Notes: generated from the letters alone by a model not told the origin. A DNA stretch of 36,509 bases from Acidobacteriota bacterium (GCA_009838525.1 VXRJ01000010.1:1-36509), one strand, 5' to 3'; shown: positions 1-6,503, counted from the stretch's first letter. Translations and numbers: made by a program.

Positions 1-292
1 GGGCGGTGGTGGTGGACGGTGCCGGCCTGGAGGCCGGCGCACCCGCCGGCGCACCCGCCGGCGCACCGGTCAGCGCAATGTCACCGACCGTGAGTTCGGC
101 GCCGATGATGAGGTGGACGCCGAGTTCCTGCGCCTTCATATGGGCGCGGACGACACCGTGCACGCCATCGCAGTCGGTCAGCGCAATGGCGGGCAGGCCG
201 AGAGCGTGGGCCTGCTCGATCAATTCCTCGGGATGGCTCGCCCCCTGGAGAAACGAGTAGTTGCTCTTGCACCAGAGCGGGACGTACGCCAT
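1..292 (-). CDS. dnaE2: Error-prone DNA polymerase DnaE2/ImuC, N-terminal fragment
   Basis: This is the first 97 codons of a C-family DNA polymerase alpha subunit of the DnaE2 (ImuC) type; the rest lies beyond the left edge. The translation begins MAYVPLWCKSNYSFLQGAS and continues through ALTDCDGVHGVVRAH and IIGAELTV, the opening of a PHP domain. In replicative DnaE the first strand carries a metal-binding HxH; here that position reads LWCKSNYS, so those two histidines are absent, as I recall for one DnaE2 subgroup. After GAEL the frame enters a Gly-Ala-Pro repeat. Known role: the polymerase of the ImuA-ImuB-DnaE2 mutasome, copying damaged template during the SOS response. The ATG at 292 lies 14 nt after the imuB stop, with no clear Shine-Dalgarno, so it is probably the last gene of the lexA operon. 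Identity is firm; the repeat region is less certain because it touches the edge. Confidence 0.88.
   Translation of the reverse strand, partial: MAYVPLWCKSNYSFLQGASHPEELIEQAHALGLPAIALTDCDGVHGVVRAHMKAQELGVHLIIGAELTVGDIALTGAPAGAPAGAPASRPAPSTTTA
36..67 (-). repeat. 12-bp tandem repeat inside dnaE2
   Basis: About 2.7 copies of GGCGCACCCGCC (plus-strand reading) lie head to tail. In the dnaE2 frame they encode repeated Gly-Ala-Pro-Ala just after the PHP-domain GAEL motif, where a surface loop is expected. The unit is a multiple of three, so copy-number change would keep the frame. Confidence 0.85.
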
Positions 293-306
293 GAGCCCGC
301 ACCCGG

Positions 307-1659
307 CTATTCCACCCGCCCCTGGCAGCACCACCGGCGGCGCGCACGGTCGTAGTAAATCCAGAGCAGATCGTCGTTCCGCATCCGGGCGAAGTAGTAG
401 TCGCGACTGACCGGCATCCGCCACCATCCGCCGGCGATGCGGTACGGCCCGGCGCGCTCCGCCACGTGCCCGGCGGGGAGTGGGTGCGGGATAGCGTAGA
501 CCCGGCGCACCATCGGGACGTCCCGCCCGACGGCAACCGCCGCCGATACGGGCGGAGCGGTATCGTCCCTGGCGACGGCGGAACGCCGGCGCACCATGAC
601 ACTGGCGGGCAAGGGAATCGTATGGACCGGTTCCCAGGCAAAACGCGCCTCCGGCAGGTGACCTTCGGCAAGGCGCGCCCGTGCGACGGCGGCGTCGCCG
701 AACCGGGCGCGGACGCGGGCAAGCGCACGGTTCGCCGCCGAAAGGTCTCGCGGCGGCCGCTCGACGAAGAGCCCTTCCTGCACGGCTGCGGTCCGAACCG
801 ATCGCCCGGCGACGCGAAGGTCGACGACGCCCCTCTCGAGCGCAATCGACTCGAAACGCAAGCGGACCAGCGTCATCAGTTGCGCGATGTCCAGCGTCGG
901 CGCGGCGGGACGGACCACCTCGGTCCGGACTCCGCCCGCCAGAAGTTCCGTGCCGGTGAAACTTCCATCGAGCCTGAGGTGCAGCGTCAGCTCGGCCAGC
1001 ATCTCGCGCCGTTCGGCAGCAGCAGCTAGCAGACGGTCGACCAGGCGCTTGGCGGCAAACAGCAGACGGGTGACGTCACTCTCCGGCTGATCGAAATCGT
1101 GCCGTGCGAGCAACGGCTCCGGTGAACGGATCGGCTGCAGTGGCGGATTGAGATCGCCCGACGCGCGCCGGTGCAGGAGGTGCGCGTCAGGTCCGAAGCG
1201 GCGGCGGACGCCTTCGGCCGGCAACTCGAGGAACGCGCTGACGGTCCGGACCCCCAGTTTCTCGAGGCTGTCGATCAGCGCCCTGTCCAGACCGAGGCGA
1301 TCGAGCGGCGCCTTTCCGGCGAGCGCCCGTTCACCCGCGCGGTCGCGGATCACGGCGATCCGCCGTTCGGTGGACGCCAGACGCCGGGCGACCGCGTAGG
1401 TGCCGAAGCGGGTGAAACCGACGGCCACCGTCGTCTCGCGGTGTCCGTCCGCCCGAAGCGCGGCAGCGATTCGCTCCGCCCAGTGGCGGGGCGATCGATA
1501 GAGGTGCGACAGGCCGGAGGCGTTCACCCAGAAAACGCCCGGCGCGTCGCGCGACGGCTCGACGTCGGGGCTGAACTGGCCCAGCCGCCCGGCGACCGCG
1601 TCCAGATTGTCCGCGCGCGCGCCGGCGCCCCGTACCTCAACGCACGCCATCCGGTCCAC
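307..1659 (-). CDS. imuB: ImuB, inactive Y-family polymerase-like mutasome adaptor, apparently shortened at its N-terminus
   Basis: ImuB is a non-catalytic Y-family polymerase relative that bridges the beta clamp and DnaE2 during mutagenic repair. The 450-residue product shows palm, thumb and little-finger stretches: FSPDVEPSRDAPGVFWVNAS, then GLDRALIDSLEKLGVRTVSAFLEL (helix-hairpin-helix region, split here as GLDRALIDSLEKL and GVRTVSAFLEL), and a C-terminal ANRALARVRARFGDAAV...LPEARFAWEP segment. I chose the GTG at 1659 because it gives MDRMACVEV, the usual family opening, and overlaps the imuA stop by 23 nt. Only about 20 residues separate MACVEV from the FSPDVEP strand; relatives as I remember them carry roughly 80-90 there, so 60-70 residues of palm and fingers seem to be missing in frame. 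The C-terminus is rich in aromatics and arginine and continues well past the usual little finger. Function assignment is strong; the deletion rests on memory of the family. Confidence 0.88.
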   Translation of the reverse strand: MDRMACVEVRGAGARADNLDAVAGRLGQFSPDVEPSRDAPGVFWVNASGLSHLYRSPRHWAERIAAALRADGHRETTVAVGFTRFGTYAVARRLASTERRIAVIRDRAGERALAGKAPLDRLGLDRALIDSLEKLGVRTVSAFLELPAEGVRRRFGPDAHLLHRRASGDLNPPLQPIRSPEPLLARHDFDQPESDVTRLLFAAKRLVDRLLAAAAERREMLAELTLHLRLDGSFTGTELLAGGVRTEVVRPAAPTLDIAQLMTLVRLRFESIALERGVVDLRVAGRSVRTAAVQEGLFVERPPRDLSAANRALARVRARFGDAAVARARLAEGHLPEARFAWEPVHTIPLPASVMVRRRSAVARDDTAPPVSAAVAVGRDVPMVRRVYAIPHPLPAGHVAERAGPYRIAGGWWRMPVSRDYYFARMRNDDLLWIYYDRARRRWCCQGRVE

Positions 1660-2296
1660 GCCGATGCTCCTCGTCGGTCCAGCCGGGACCGCGCCGCTTG
1701 TCCTTGAGAACCTCCACCCGGCAGGCGTACCGGCCGTCACCCCGGCGGATGCGCCGCGCCTGGCCGCGAACCGTCACGAGCGATCCGAGCGACGGTTGCC
1801 GCTCGGTCTTCATCGTCAGGCAGAGCACCAGAGCGCCATGCGCGATCGCCTGCTCCGACAGCCGGCTCTGCACGGCGAGCGGCAGGCAGGGGTCATCCTC
1901 CACCAGGTCGAGCACCAGCAGGCCGAACGCGCCGGAGCGGGCGAGTTGGTCGGCGGCGCGCAGCCGGTCGCGCGCATCATCCAGCCGGATGACCGGCAAC
2001 GCCGCCAGATCGATGCCACCGTCCGCCAGGTCGGGGGGATAGAAGACGCTGCCGGGACGCGTCACCCAGGCGACCGGTTCCCCCTGCTGCTGCACCTCGC
2101 GCACGAGGCGGCAGGCCAGAGTGAGCGACGGCGCCCCGGCGCCGCCCGAGAGCTCCGCCAGGCAACTGCCCAGCGCGGCGCGGGTCCATCGGCCGGGCGC
2201 GGGCGACGGCATCCGGCTGCGCTGCGCCCAGGCACGCGAACCGGAGGCGATGGCGCGCAGGTCTGCAACGGTTTTCACGTTCGCCACACGCATCAC
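1637..2296 (-). CDS. imuA: ImuA, RecA-like mutasome accessory protein
   Basis: ImuA is a RecA/SulA-related protein of the ImuA-ImuB-DnaE2 translesion synthesis complex. The 219-residue product lacks an intact Walker A but keeps a RecA-like core: ALGSCLAELSGGAGAPSLTL where the P-loop would lie, GEPVAWVTRPGSVFYPPDLA with the typical FYPPDLA, the strand GLLVLDLVE, LSEQAIAHGALVLCLT, and a basic C-terminal tail. The start is GTG at 2296 immediately followed by ATG at 2293; the GTG overlaps the lexA stop as GTGA, so translation is coupled to lexA. Its 3' end overlaps imuB. The order lexA-imuA-imuB-dnaE2 matches the SOS cassette of many bacteria lacking UmuDC. Assignment rests on motif pattern plus synteny and is strong. 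Confidence 0.88.
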   Translation of the reverse strand: MMRVANVKTVADLRAIASGSRAWAQRSRMPSPAPGRWTRAALGSCLAELSGGAGAPSLTLACRLVREVQQQGEPVAWVTRPGSVFYPPDLADGGIDLAALPVIRLDDARDRLRAADQLARSGAFGLLVLDLVEDDPCLPLAVQSRLSEQAIAHGALVLCLTMKTERQPSLGSLVTVRGQARRIRRGDGRYACRVEVLKDKRRGPGWTDEEHRRGPDGVR

Positions 2297-2910
2297 AATG
2301 TCCGCCGCACTTCGATCACCCGGCCGAGGATGACGACCGCATCGGCATCCAGCTCGATCGGATCGAACGCCGGGTTCTCGGGACGGAGCGTCACGCGTCC
2401 GCCGCCGCGCGCCACGAAGGTCTTCACCGTCGCGTCGTGATCCACCAGCGCCACGACGATGTCGCCGGTCCGCGCGGTCGGCTGCCGGCGGACGATGACG
2501 GTGTCATCCGGAAGGATGCCGGCGCCAACCATGCTCTCGCCCCGCACCCGTAGCGCGAACAGTTCGTCCGACGCCGCGCCATGCGCGTCGACCGGAAGGT
2601 AGCCGTCCGGATCCTCCACCGCTTCGTCGAGCACGCCGGCCGGCACGCGGCCCAGAAGCGGCACCAGCCGGGTCCGTGGCGGCTCGTCACCGGCCCTCCC
2701 CGGCAGCCGGTAGCCGCGCGCCCGGCCGCGGTCGACGGTCAGGCGACCCAGCTCGACCAGCCGCTCCAGGTGCGCCCGCGCGGTCTGAACCGCCCGGAAA
2801 CCGAATGCCGCCTGCACTTCACGCACCGTCGGCGGCCGGCCGGCCAGCAGCCGGTCCCGCACGAATGCGAAAACCTGTTCGCGAGTCTCCCCCCGCGGTG
2901 TTCTGCCCAT
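2293..2910 (-). CDS. lexA: LexA repressor (LexA2-like, heading the mutasome operon)
   Basis: SOS repressor that self-cleaves when RecA filaments form. From the ATG at 2910 (MGRTPRGETR) the protein has 205 residues: an N-terminal winged HTH (about 1-66), a linker with the Ala-Gly scissile pair at 91-92 (GRVPAGV), and an S24 peptidase domain with Ser126 (GESMVGAGI) and Lys163 (ATVKTF). All autocleavage residues are present. The recognition helix region reads FGFRAVQTARAHLERL, unlike the canonical SPNTVRRHL-type pattern I remember, so its operator may differ from common LexA boxes. An alternative ATG at 2919 adds MFA; neither has a Shine-Dalgarno, and the nearby -10 would put the transcript start almost on the start codon, suggesting leaderless translation. 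Its stop overlaps imuA by 4 nt. Confidence 0.92.
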   Translation of the reverse strand: MGRTPRGETREQVFAFVRDRLLAGRPPTVREVQAAFGFRAVQTARAHLERLVELGRLTVDRGRARGYRLPGRAGDEPPRTRLVPLLGRVPAGVLDEAVEDPDGYLPVDAHGAASDELFALRVRGESMVGAGILPDDTVIVRRQPTARTGDIVVALVDHDATVKTFVARGGGRVTLRPENPAFDPIELDADAVVILGRVIEVRRTL

Positions 2911-2918
2911 GGCAAACA

Positions 2919-2952
2919 TGGACTATAGCATACATTTGTCTGTTTTAAAACC
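2919..2952 (-). promoter_or_regulatory. Probable lexA operon promoter/operator
   Basis: An AT-rich island in GC-rich surroundings directly upstream of lexA. On the minus strand it holds a -10-like TATAGT at 2927-2922 preceded by TTTTAAAACAGACAAATG; no good -35 is visible. The -10 lies only 2 nt before the upstream ATG, implying a very short or absent leader. An imperfect dyad ACAAATGT (2938-2931) overlaps the spacer. I see neither CTG-N10-CAG nor GAAC-N4-GTTC, so any LexA operator here is non-canonical. Confidence 0.45.
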
Positions 2953-3033
2953 ACCTCCCAGGAAACCTGCGAAGCGGCCGGCAGGACGCGCGCCGGGAAG
3001 CGAACAATTGCGGCTTGCGGAGGCTCTCGCTTC

Positions 3034-3049
3034 TGTGATAAAAGTCACG
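3034..3049. promoter_or_regulatory. CRP/FNR-type palindrome upstream of the cytochrome-monooxygenase
   Basis: TGTGATAAAAGTCACG matches the TGTGA-N6-TCACA pattern of CRP/FNR-family operators in 9 of 10 positions; the inner GTGA/TCAC arms are perfect. It sits about 40 bp upstream of the ATG at 3090 and overlaps a possible -10 (GATAAA, 3037-3042) placed 16 nt after TTGCGG (3015-3020). Overlap with the -10 would favour repression if a CRP/FNR-like protein binds. No such regulator gene is in the window. Confidence 0.45.
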
Positions 3050-3089
3050 AACGGTTCTGTCTTTTTTCGCGAAGCAGGAGAGATCTTCC

Positions 3090-4415
3090 ATGGCGTTCAA
3101 GCGCACATTCGTCGCTCTGCTCGTATTCGGCGTCGCGGCCATCGTCGCCGCGCCCGGCTTTGCCTCGGAGAACGAGGTGGAAGCCGACGTGACGTACTAC
3201 AAGGACGTGCTGCCGATCCTGCAGGCGAACTGCCAGTCCTGCCATCGGCCGTCCGGCTACAACATCAGCGGCCTGATCGCGCCGATGTCGTTCATGGACT
3301 ACGCCGAGACGCGTCCCTGGGCTCGCGCCATCGCCCGCAAGGTGGAAGCACGTGAGATGCCTCCCTGGTTCGCAACGGCTCCGACGGGCGTCTTCGAGAA
3401 CGAGCGCGGCCTGACCGACGACCAGATCGACACCATCGTGAACTGGGTCGAGGCGGGCGCGCCCGCTGGCGACATGACCGACGCGCCGCCAGCGCGGCAG
3501 TGGGCCGAGGACGCCAACGACGGCTGGTCGCTCGGCACTCCCGACTTCGTCGTGTCGATGCCGGAACCGTACCTGGTCGAGGACGACATCTACGATCTGA
3601 ACATCACCTTCTACACGAAGATCTCGGAGGATCTCCTGCCGGAGGATGCCTGGGTCAGGGGCTGGGAGCTCCGCGTGGGCGACAACGCCATCACCCATCA
3701 CATGTGTTCGTCCGTCCTCTCGCCCGACGCCTATCTGCCGGCGGAGGCGGTCGAGGACGAGGGGGCCGACACACCGGACAGCCGCCTGCTGAGTTGCGTC
3801 GCCGAGGGCGGCGAGTCGGGAATGCTGCCGGAAGACTTCGGCGTGCTGATCGAGAAGGGGTCGAGCATCTCCTTCAACATGCACTACCACAAGGAGCCGG
3901 CGGAGGGCTCCGGCGCCTGGAGCAGCCCGCAGGTGGGCTTCTTCCTCGCCGACGCGGAACCGAAGTACAAGGTGATCAACGACGCGATCGGCAACCGCAG
4001 CTTCGAGATTCCACCGAACCACCCGAACTACCGGGTCGGCTCGTCGCGTGTCCTCGACACGGACATCTATGTGCTCGACCTCTGGCCGCACGCGCACACG
4101 CGCGCGCACGCCTCGCGCTACACGGTCACCTATCCGGACGGGACGGAAGAGCTGCTGCTCGACGTGCCCCACTACGATCAGGGATGGCAGGTGACCTACA
4201 AGTACAAGGAGCCGAAGTTCCTGCCGAAGGGGACGCGTATCGACGTCGACTTCTGGTACGACAACACGCCGGAGCGGGCGGCGCGCGAGAAATTCAATTC
4301 GAACCGCTTCGTCGGCTACGGCCCGCGGACGGACGACGAGATGCAGCTCGGCTTCATCGGCTACGCCAAGATTGACGATGCCGAGGCGATGCCGACCACG
4401 AACAACAACAACTGA
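3090..4415 (+). CDS. Secreted c-type cytochrome fused to a PHM-like copper monooxygenase domain
   Basis: A 441-residue exported protein with a signal peptide (1-25, cut near GFAS). Residues about 35-125 form a small cytochrome c with haem motif CQSCH (48-52); the likely axial ligand is a Met in APMSFM or REMPPWF. Residues about 150-430 resemble the two-domain peptidylglycine alpha-hydroxylating monooxygenase fold: HHM at 203-205 and HYH at 265-267 suit the CuH ligands, HAH at 334-336 plus Met418 in DEMQLGF suit CuM. All expected copper ligands therefore appear present. Such proteins would sit in the periplasm, the haem domain plausibly supplying electrons in place of ascorbate; the substrate is unknown. 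The ATG at 3090 follows GCAGGAGAG. It is flanked upstream by a CRP-like palindrome and downstream by a terminator, so it is probably monocistronic. Domain identities are good; the enzymatic role is inference. Confidence 0.75.
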   Translation: MAFKRTFVALLVFGVAAIVAAPGFASENEVEADVTYYKDVLPILQANCQSCHRPSGYNISGLIAPMSFMDYAETRPWARAIARKVEAREMPPWFATAPTGVFENERGLTDDQIDTIVNWVEAGAPAGDMTDAPPARQWAEDANDGWSLGTPDFVVSMPEPYLVEDDIYDLNITFYTKISEDLLPEDAWVRGWELRVGDNAITHHMCSSVLSPDAYLPAEAVEDEGADTPDSRLLSCVAEGGESGMLPEDFGVLIEKGSSISFNMHYHKEPAEGSGAWSSPQVGFFLADAEPKYKVINDAIGNRSFEIPPNHPNYRVGSSRVLDTDIYVLDLWPHAHTRAHASRYTVTYPDGTEELLLDVPHYDQGWQVTYKYKEPKFLPKGTRIDVDFWYDNTPERAAREKFNSNRFVGYGPRTDDEMQLGFIGYAKIDDAEAMPTTNNNN

Positions 4416-4455
4416 CGGCAGCGGGCTGACCGCAGCCGGTTCGTCGTGACGCTTC

Positions 4456-4491
4456 GAGGGCGGGGCCGGCAAGACCCCGCCCTCTTTTTTT
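4456..4491 (+). terminator. Rho-independent terminator
   Basis: Stem GAGGGCGGGG (4456-4465) pairs perfectly with CCCCGCCCTC (4475-4484) around a 9-nt loop and is followed by seven T (4485-4491). It ends the cytochrome-monooxygenase transcript and separates it from the gene at 4515, which therefore needs its own promoter or read-through. Confidence 0.93.
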
Positions 4492-4514
4492 GCTTTGCCT
4501 GAGGAGATCTCCTG

Positions 4515-5759
4515 ATGCGCGCAACCCGCCTCATCCCGGTGCTTCTGCTGGCTGCCGGTGTGACCGCCAGCGCCCCGGCCGGGGCGCAGACGCCCGAGCC
4601 CAGCGAGGAAGGCGACGGCCTGCTGCACGCCATGCTGGTACTCGAGGCGCAGTCGATTGACGTCGCGTTCACGCCCGATCTGTCGGCGGACGACGCGGCG
4701 AACCGGACACTCCTCGACGGCACGGCCGGAACTCGCGTCCGCATCGGCACGATCGAAGGACATCAGGCGCTGAGGATCGGCGAGCTGGCGCCCGACCTGG
4801 AGGCGTTGGCGGAAACCTATCGCGCGGCGGCGGCCGTCGCGGCGGCGGCCGCCGCGGCGGACAGTGACTCGAACGAACCCGACACGGACGAGGACGAGGC
4901 GGACGAGACCGAGGCAGAGGCCTCCAACGCTGAAGCTGAAGGAGCGGAGGAAGCGCCGCCCGAACTGTGGCTTGCGCGCGAAGCGCACGGCTGGCGCCTG
5001 GAGGTGGTCGGTTACGAAGATGACGCGGACGGCGAGATCCGCGCGATCCCGCTAAGCCACCGCGAGTCGGCCGAGGCCGCACCGGTCCTGACCGCGTCGG
5101 CGATGATGACGAACACCGAGGAAGGCCAATTGACCCTTCGTTGGGGGCCCCACGTGTGGAGCGCCGACTTTCGCTTCGATGAACTGCCGGAGAGGCCGGG
5201 CACACCGCGCGTCTCGGGCCGCGGCCAGTCGCGCGAAGCATCCACCGACACGACTGCCTTCTCACGCGGCGTCACCCTCGCCGAGCGGAACGAATCGGCG
5301 TTGATCCTGCCCGGCGGCGAGCGGATCTCCCTCCTCTACTGGAAGGGAATCGATGTCGAGGACGAAGACTACAGCCGCTTCGAGGAGACGGCGGACGGCG
5401 ACGTGGTCGAGCTGGTCCGCGCCGCACCCGTCCGGATCAAGAGCGACGTCGGCCTCCGCTTCGGAGAAATGGACCTTCCGACCGGCAACCTCGCGCCCGG
5501 CTTCGCTGGCGCCTACGCCATCTGGCTCCGCCGGAGCGGCGACGGCTGGCGGCTCGTCTTCAACAACGAGCCCGATTCCTGGGGAACGCGGCACGACCCG
5601 GAATTCGATGCGGTGGAAGTGGCTGTCGACTACACGCGGGGCGACCGGTCATTCCGGCCGCTCGGTGGCACGCTGGTGCCGACCGGGGCCGACCGGGGCC
5701 GTCTGCTGGTCCACTGGGGCCCCCACGAGTGGACGGCTGACTTCACGATCGCCAGATAG
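4515..5759 (+). CDS. Secreted protein with two tandem DUF2911-like modules
   Basis: A 414-residue protein with a signal peptide (1-24, ending GAQ). The C-terminal half (about 265-413) fits DUF2911: LRFGEMDLPTGNLAPG, AYAIWLRRSGDGWRLVFNN, then a terminal WGPHEWTADFTI. The N-terminal half repeats the same order: VRIGTIEGHQALRIGELAPD, LWLAREAHGWRLEV and LRWGPHVWSADFRF (204-221). It is therefore an internal duplication, with an Ala- and Glu/Asp-rich insert (103-148) in the first copy. DUF2911 has no established function; location should be periplasmic or extracellular. The ATG at 4515 follows AGGAG, which lies inside a perfect 12-bp palindrome (4502-4513). A terminator precedes the gene, and the gene downstream is convergent. 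No catalytic residue can be proposed. Confidence 0.72.
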   Translation: MRATRLIPVLLLAAGVTASAPAGAQTPEPSEEGDGLLHAMLVLEAQSIDVAFTPDLSADDAANRTLLDGTAGTRVRIGTIEGHQALRIGELAPDLEALAETYRAAAAVAAAAAAADSDSNEPDTDEDEADETEAEASNAEAEGAEEAPPELWLAREAHGWRLEVVGYEDDADGEIRAIPLSHRESAEAAPVLTASAMMTNTEEGQLTLRWGPHVWSADFRFDELPERPGTPRVSGRGQSREASTDTTAFSRGVTLAERNESALILPGGERISLLYWKGIDVEDEDYSRFEETADGDVVELVRAAPVRIKSDVGLRFGEMDLPTGNLAPGFAGAYAIWLRRSGDGWRLVFNNEPDSWGTRHDPEFDAVEVAVDYTRGDRSFRPLGGTLVPTGADRGRLLVHWGPHEWTADFTIAR

Positions 5760-5797
5760 CGGCCCGCGGCTATTTCGACACGCCGCTTGGCAGCTGC

Positions 5798-6316
5798 TCA
5801 CACGTAGCAGTCGTCGAACCAGTCGCGCGACAGCGTTATGAAGGAGTCGGCCGTCGCGGCCAGTTGTATGCCTCGCCGCATTGAGACGCCGTACACCTTC
5901 TTCTTGTGTTCGCGAACGGCCGCGACGGCCAGCGTGAAGTCACCGTCTCTCGACAGCACATAGGCGGCGTCGAACTCGTCACGCTCAGCCATAACCACAA
6001 GATCCACCGCAAGCATCACGTCAACCGCTTTTTCGACTGTCACCGTCTGACGCCTGTGCGTCTTCCCGATCTGCATCAAGTGACGGTACACATCCGAGTC
6101 GATTCGTTGCGGGAGATTGGCCAAGTAGTGCAACAACTCGCGGGCAGCCGGATTGTCTTCGGGACGTTCTTCCAATCGGCCAAGGTGTGTCGTGATTCGC
6201 GGGTCCGTCCGTTCCAGTCCCGCAAGAAACTGGCGCTGGTCCCTGTACACACCGTGTTCCTTGAGTTCGTGGTACCAGTTGTTGCCGTCGATGAAGAGGA
6301 CAGCCCGATCGGCCAT
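5798..6316 (-). CDS. NYN-domain (PIN-like, LabA/DUF88) protein, apparently shortened
   Basis: A 172-residue protein of the NYN family, metal-dependent RNases with a PIN-like fold. The start reads MADRAVLFIDGNNWYHEL with the first catalytic Asp in FIDGNN; later come VEKAVDVMLAVDLVVM and VLSRDGDFTLAV, supplying the other acidic residues, and a conserved end LSRDWFDDCYV. Between ELKEHGV (about 25) and YRDQRQFLAGL the segment with the second beta strand, as I remember relatives, is absent (roughly 35-40 residues), so the fold may be altered. I chose the ATG at 6316 because the open frame upstream runs through a strong terminator hairpin. No Shine-Dalgarno is visible; the codon follows CUUUUUUUC. 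It is the only gene in its transcription unit. Family membership is confident; RNase activity is inference. Confidence 0.82.
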   Translation of the reverse strand: MADRAVLFIDGNNWYHELKEHGVYRDQRQFLAGLERTDPRITTHLGRLEERPEDNPAARELLHYLANLPQRIDSDVYRHLMQIGKTHRRQTVTVEKAVDVMLAVDLVVMAERDEFDAAYVLSRDGDFTLAVAAVREHKKKVYGVSMRRGIQLAATADSFITLSRDWFDDCYV

Positions 6317-6317
6317 G

Positions 6318-6356
6318 AAAAAAAGCCCCGGGGTGTGGCGAAGCCAGACCCCGGGG
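6318..6356 (-). terminator. Intrinsic terminator hairpin in the leader of the NYN gene
   Basis: On the minus strand CCCCGGGGT (6356-6348) pairs with ACCCCGGGG (6334-6326); after one G-G type mismatch a further 3 bp close a CUUCG-like five-base loop. Seven U (6324-6318) follow, then C and the AUG at 6316. The shape is that of a strong Rho-independent terminator, yet it lies directly before the NYN gene rather than after a gene. The nearest gene to the right is divergent, so only a transcript starting in 6357-6527 could use it: a short RNA or an attenuated leader. Confidence 0.8.
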
Positions 6357-6398
6357 GTGATGAACACCTACCGCCCGTGAGCGGATGAGGCGTCTACG

Positions 6399-6428
6399 AC
6401 GCTATCGTTCTGGAGCCCGCTACGTCAA
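6399..6428 (-). promoter_or_regulatory. Candidate promoter for the NYN leader
   Basis: On the minus strand TTGACG (6428-6423) is followed after 18 nt by TAGCGT (6404-6399). The -35 matches sigma-70 consensus in 5 of 6 positions, the -10 in only 3 of 6. Starting near 6392, the transcript would reach the terminator after about 35 nt and end as an RNA of about 75 nt unless it reads through into the NYN gene. Confidence 0.35.
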
Positions 6429-6497
6429 GCCCCGCGTTCGTTGCTGCCCCGCCCCCTCTTCATCGACGGCTGGCCAACCTTCTCGCTTCCTTCCGCG

Positions 6498-6503
6498 TAC
6501 AAT
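6498..6503 (+). promoter_or_regulatory. Candidate -10 element for the efflux adaptor operon
   Basis: TACAAT lies 25 nt upstream of the ATG at 6528. No convincing -35 is seen 16-18 nt upstream, so this is a weak proposal. Confidence 0.3.

Noticed and set aside
81..845. A 254-codon minus-strand open frame overlapping imuB and dnaE2
   Set aside because: It is in a third frame relative to two recognised genes and has Arg/Pro/Ser-rich shadow composition.
3045..4988. A 647-codon open frame on the minus strand across the cytochrome-monooxygenase gene
   Set aside because: It runs antisense through a well-recognised gene, its terminator and the next gene start. The translation is Arg/Val/Asp-rich without any known motif, as expected from GC-rich antisense frames.
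6317..6367. N-terminal extension of the NYN protein (FITPGVWLRHTPGLFF)
   Set aside because: The extension is encoded by a terminator hairpin and its U tract; the family start MADRAVLFIDGNN lies just after it.
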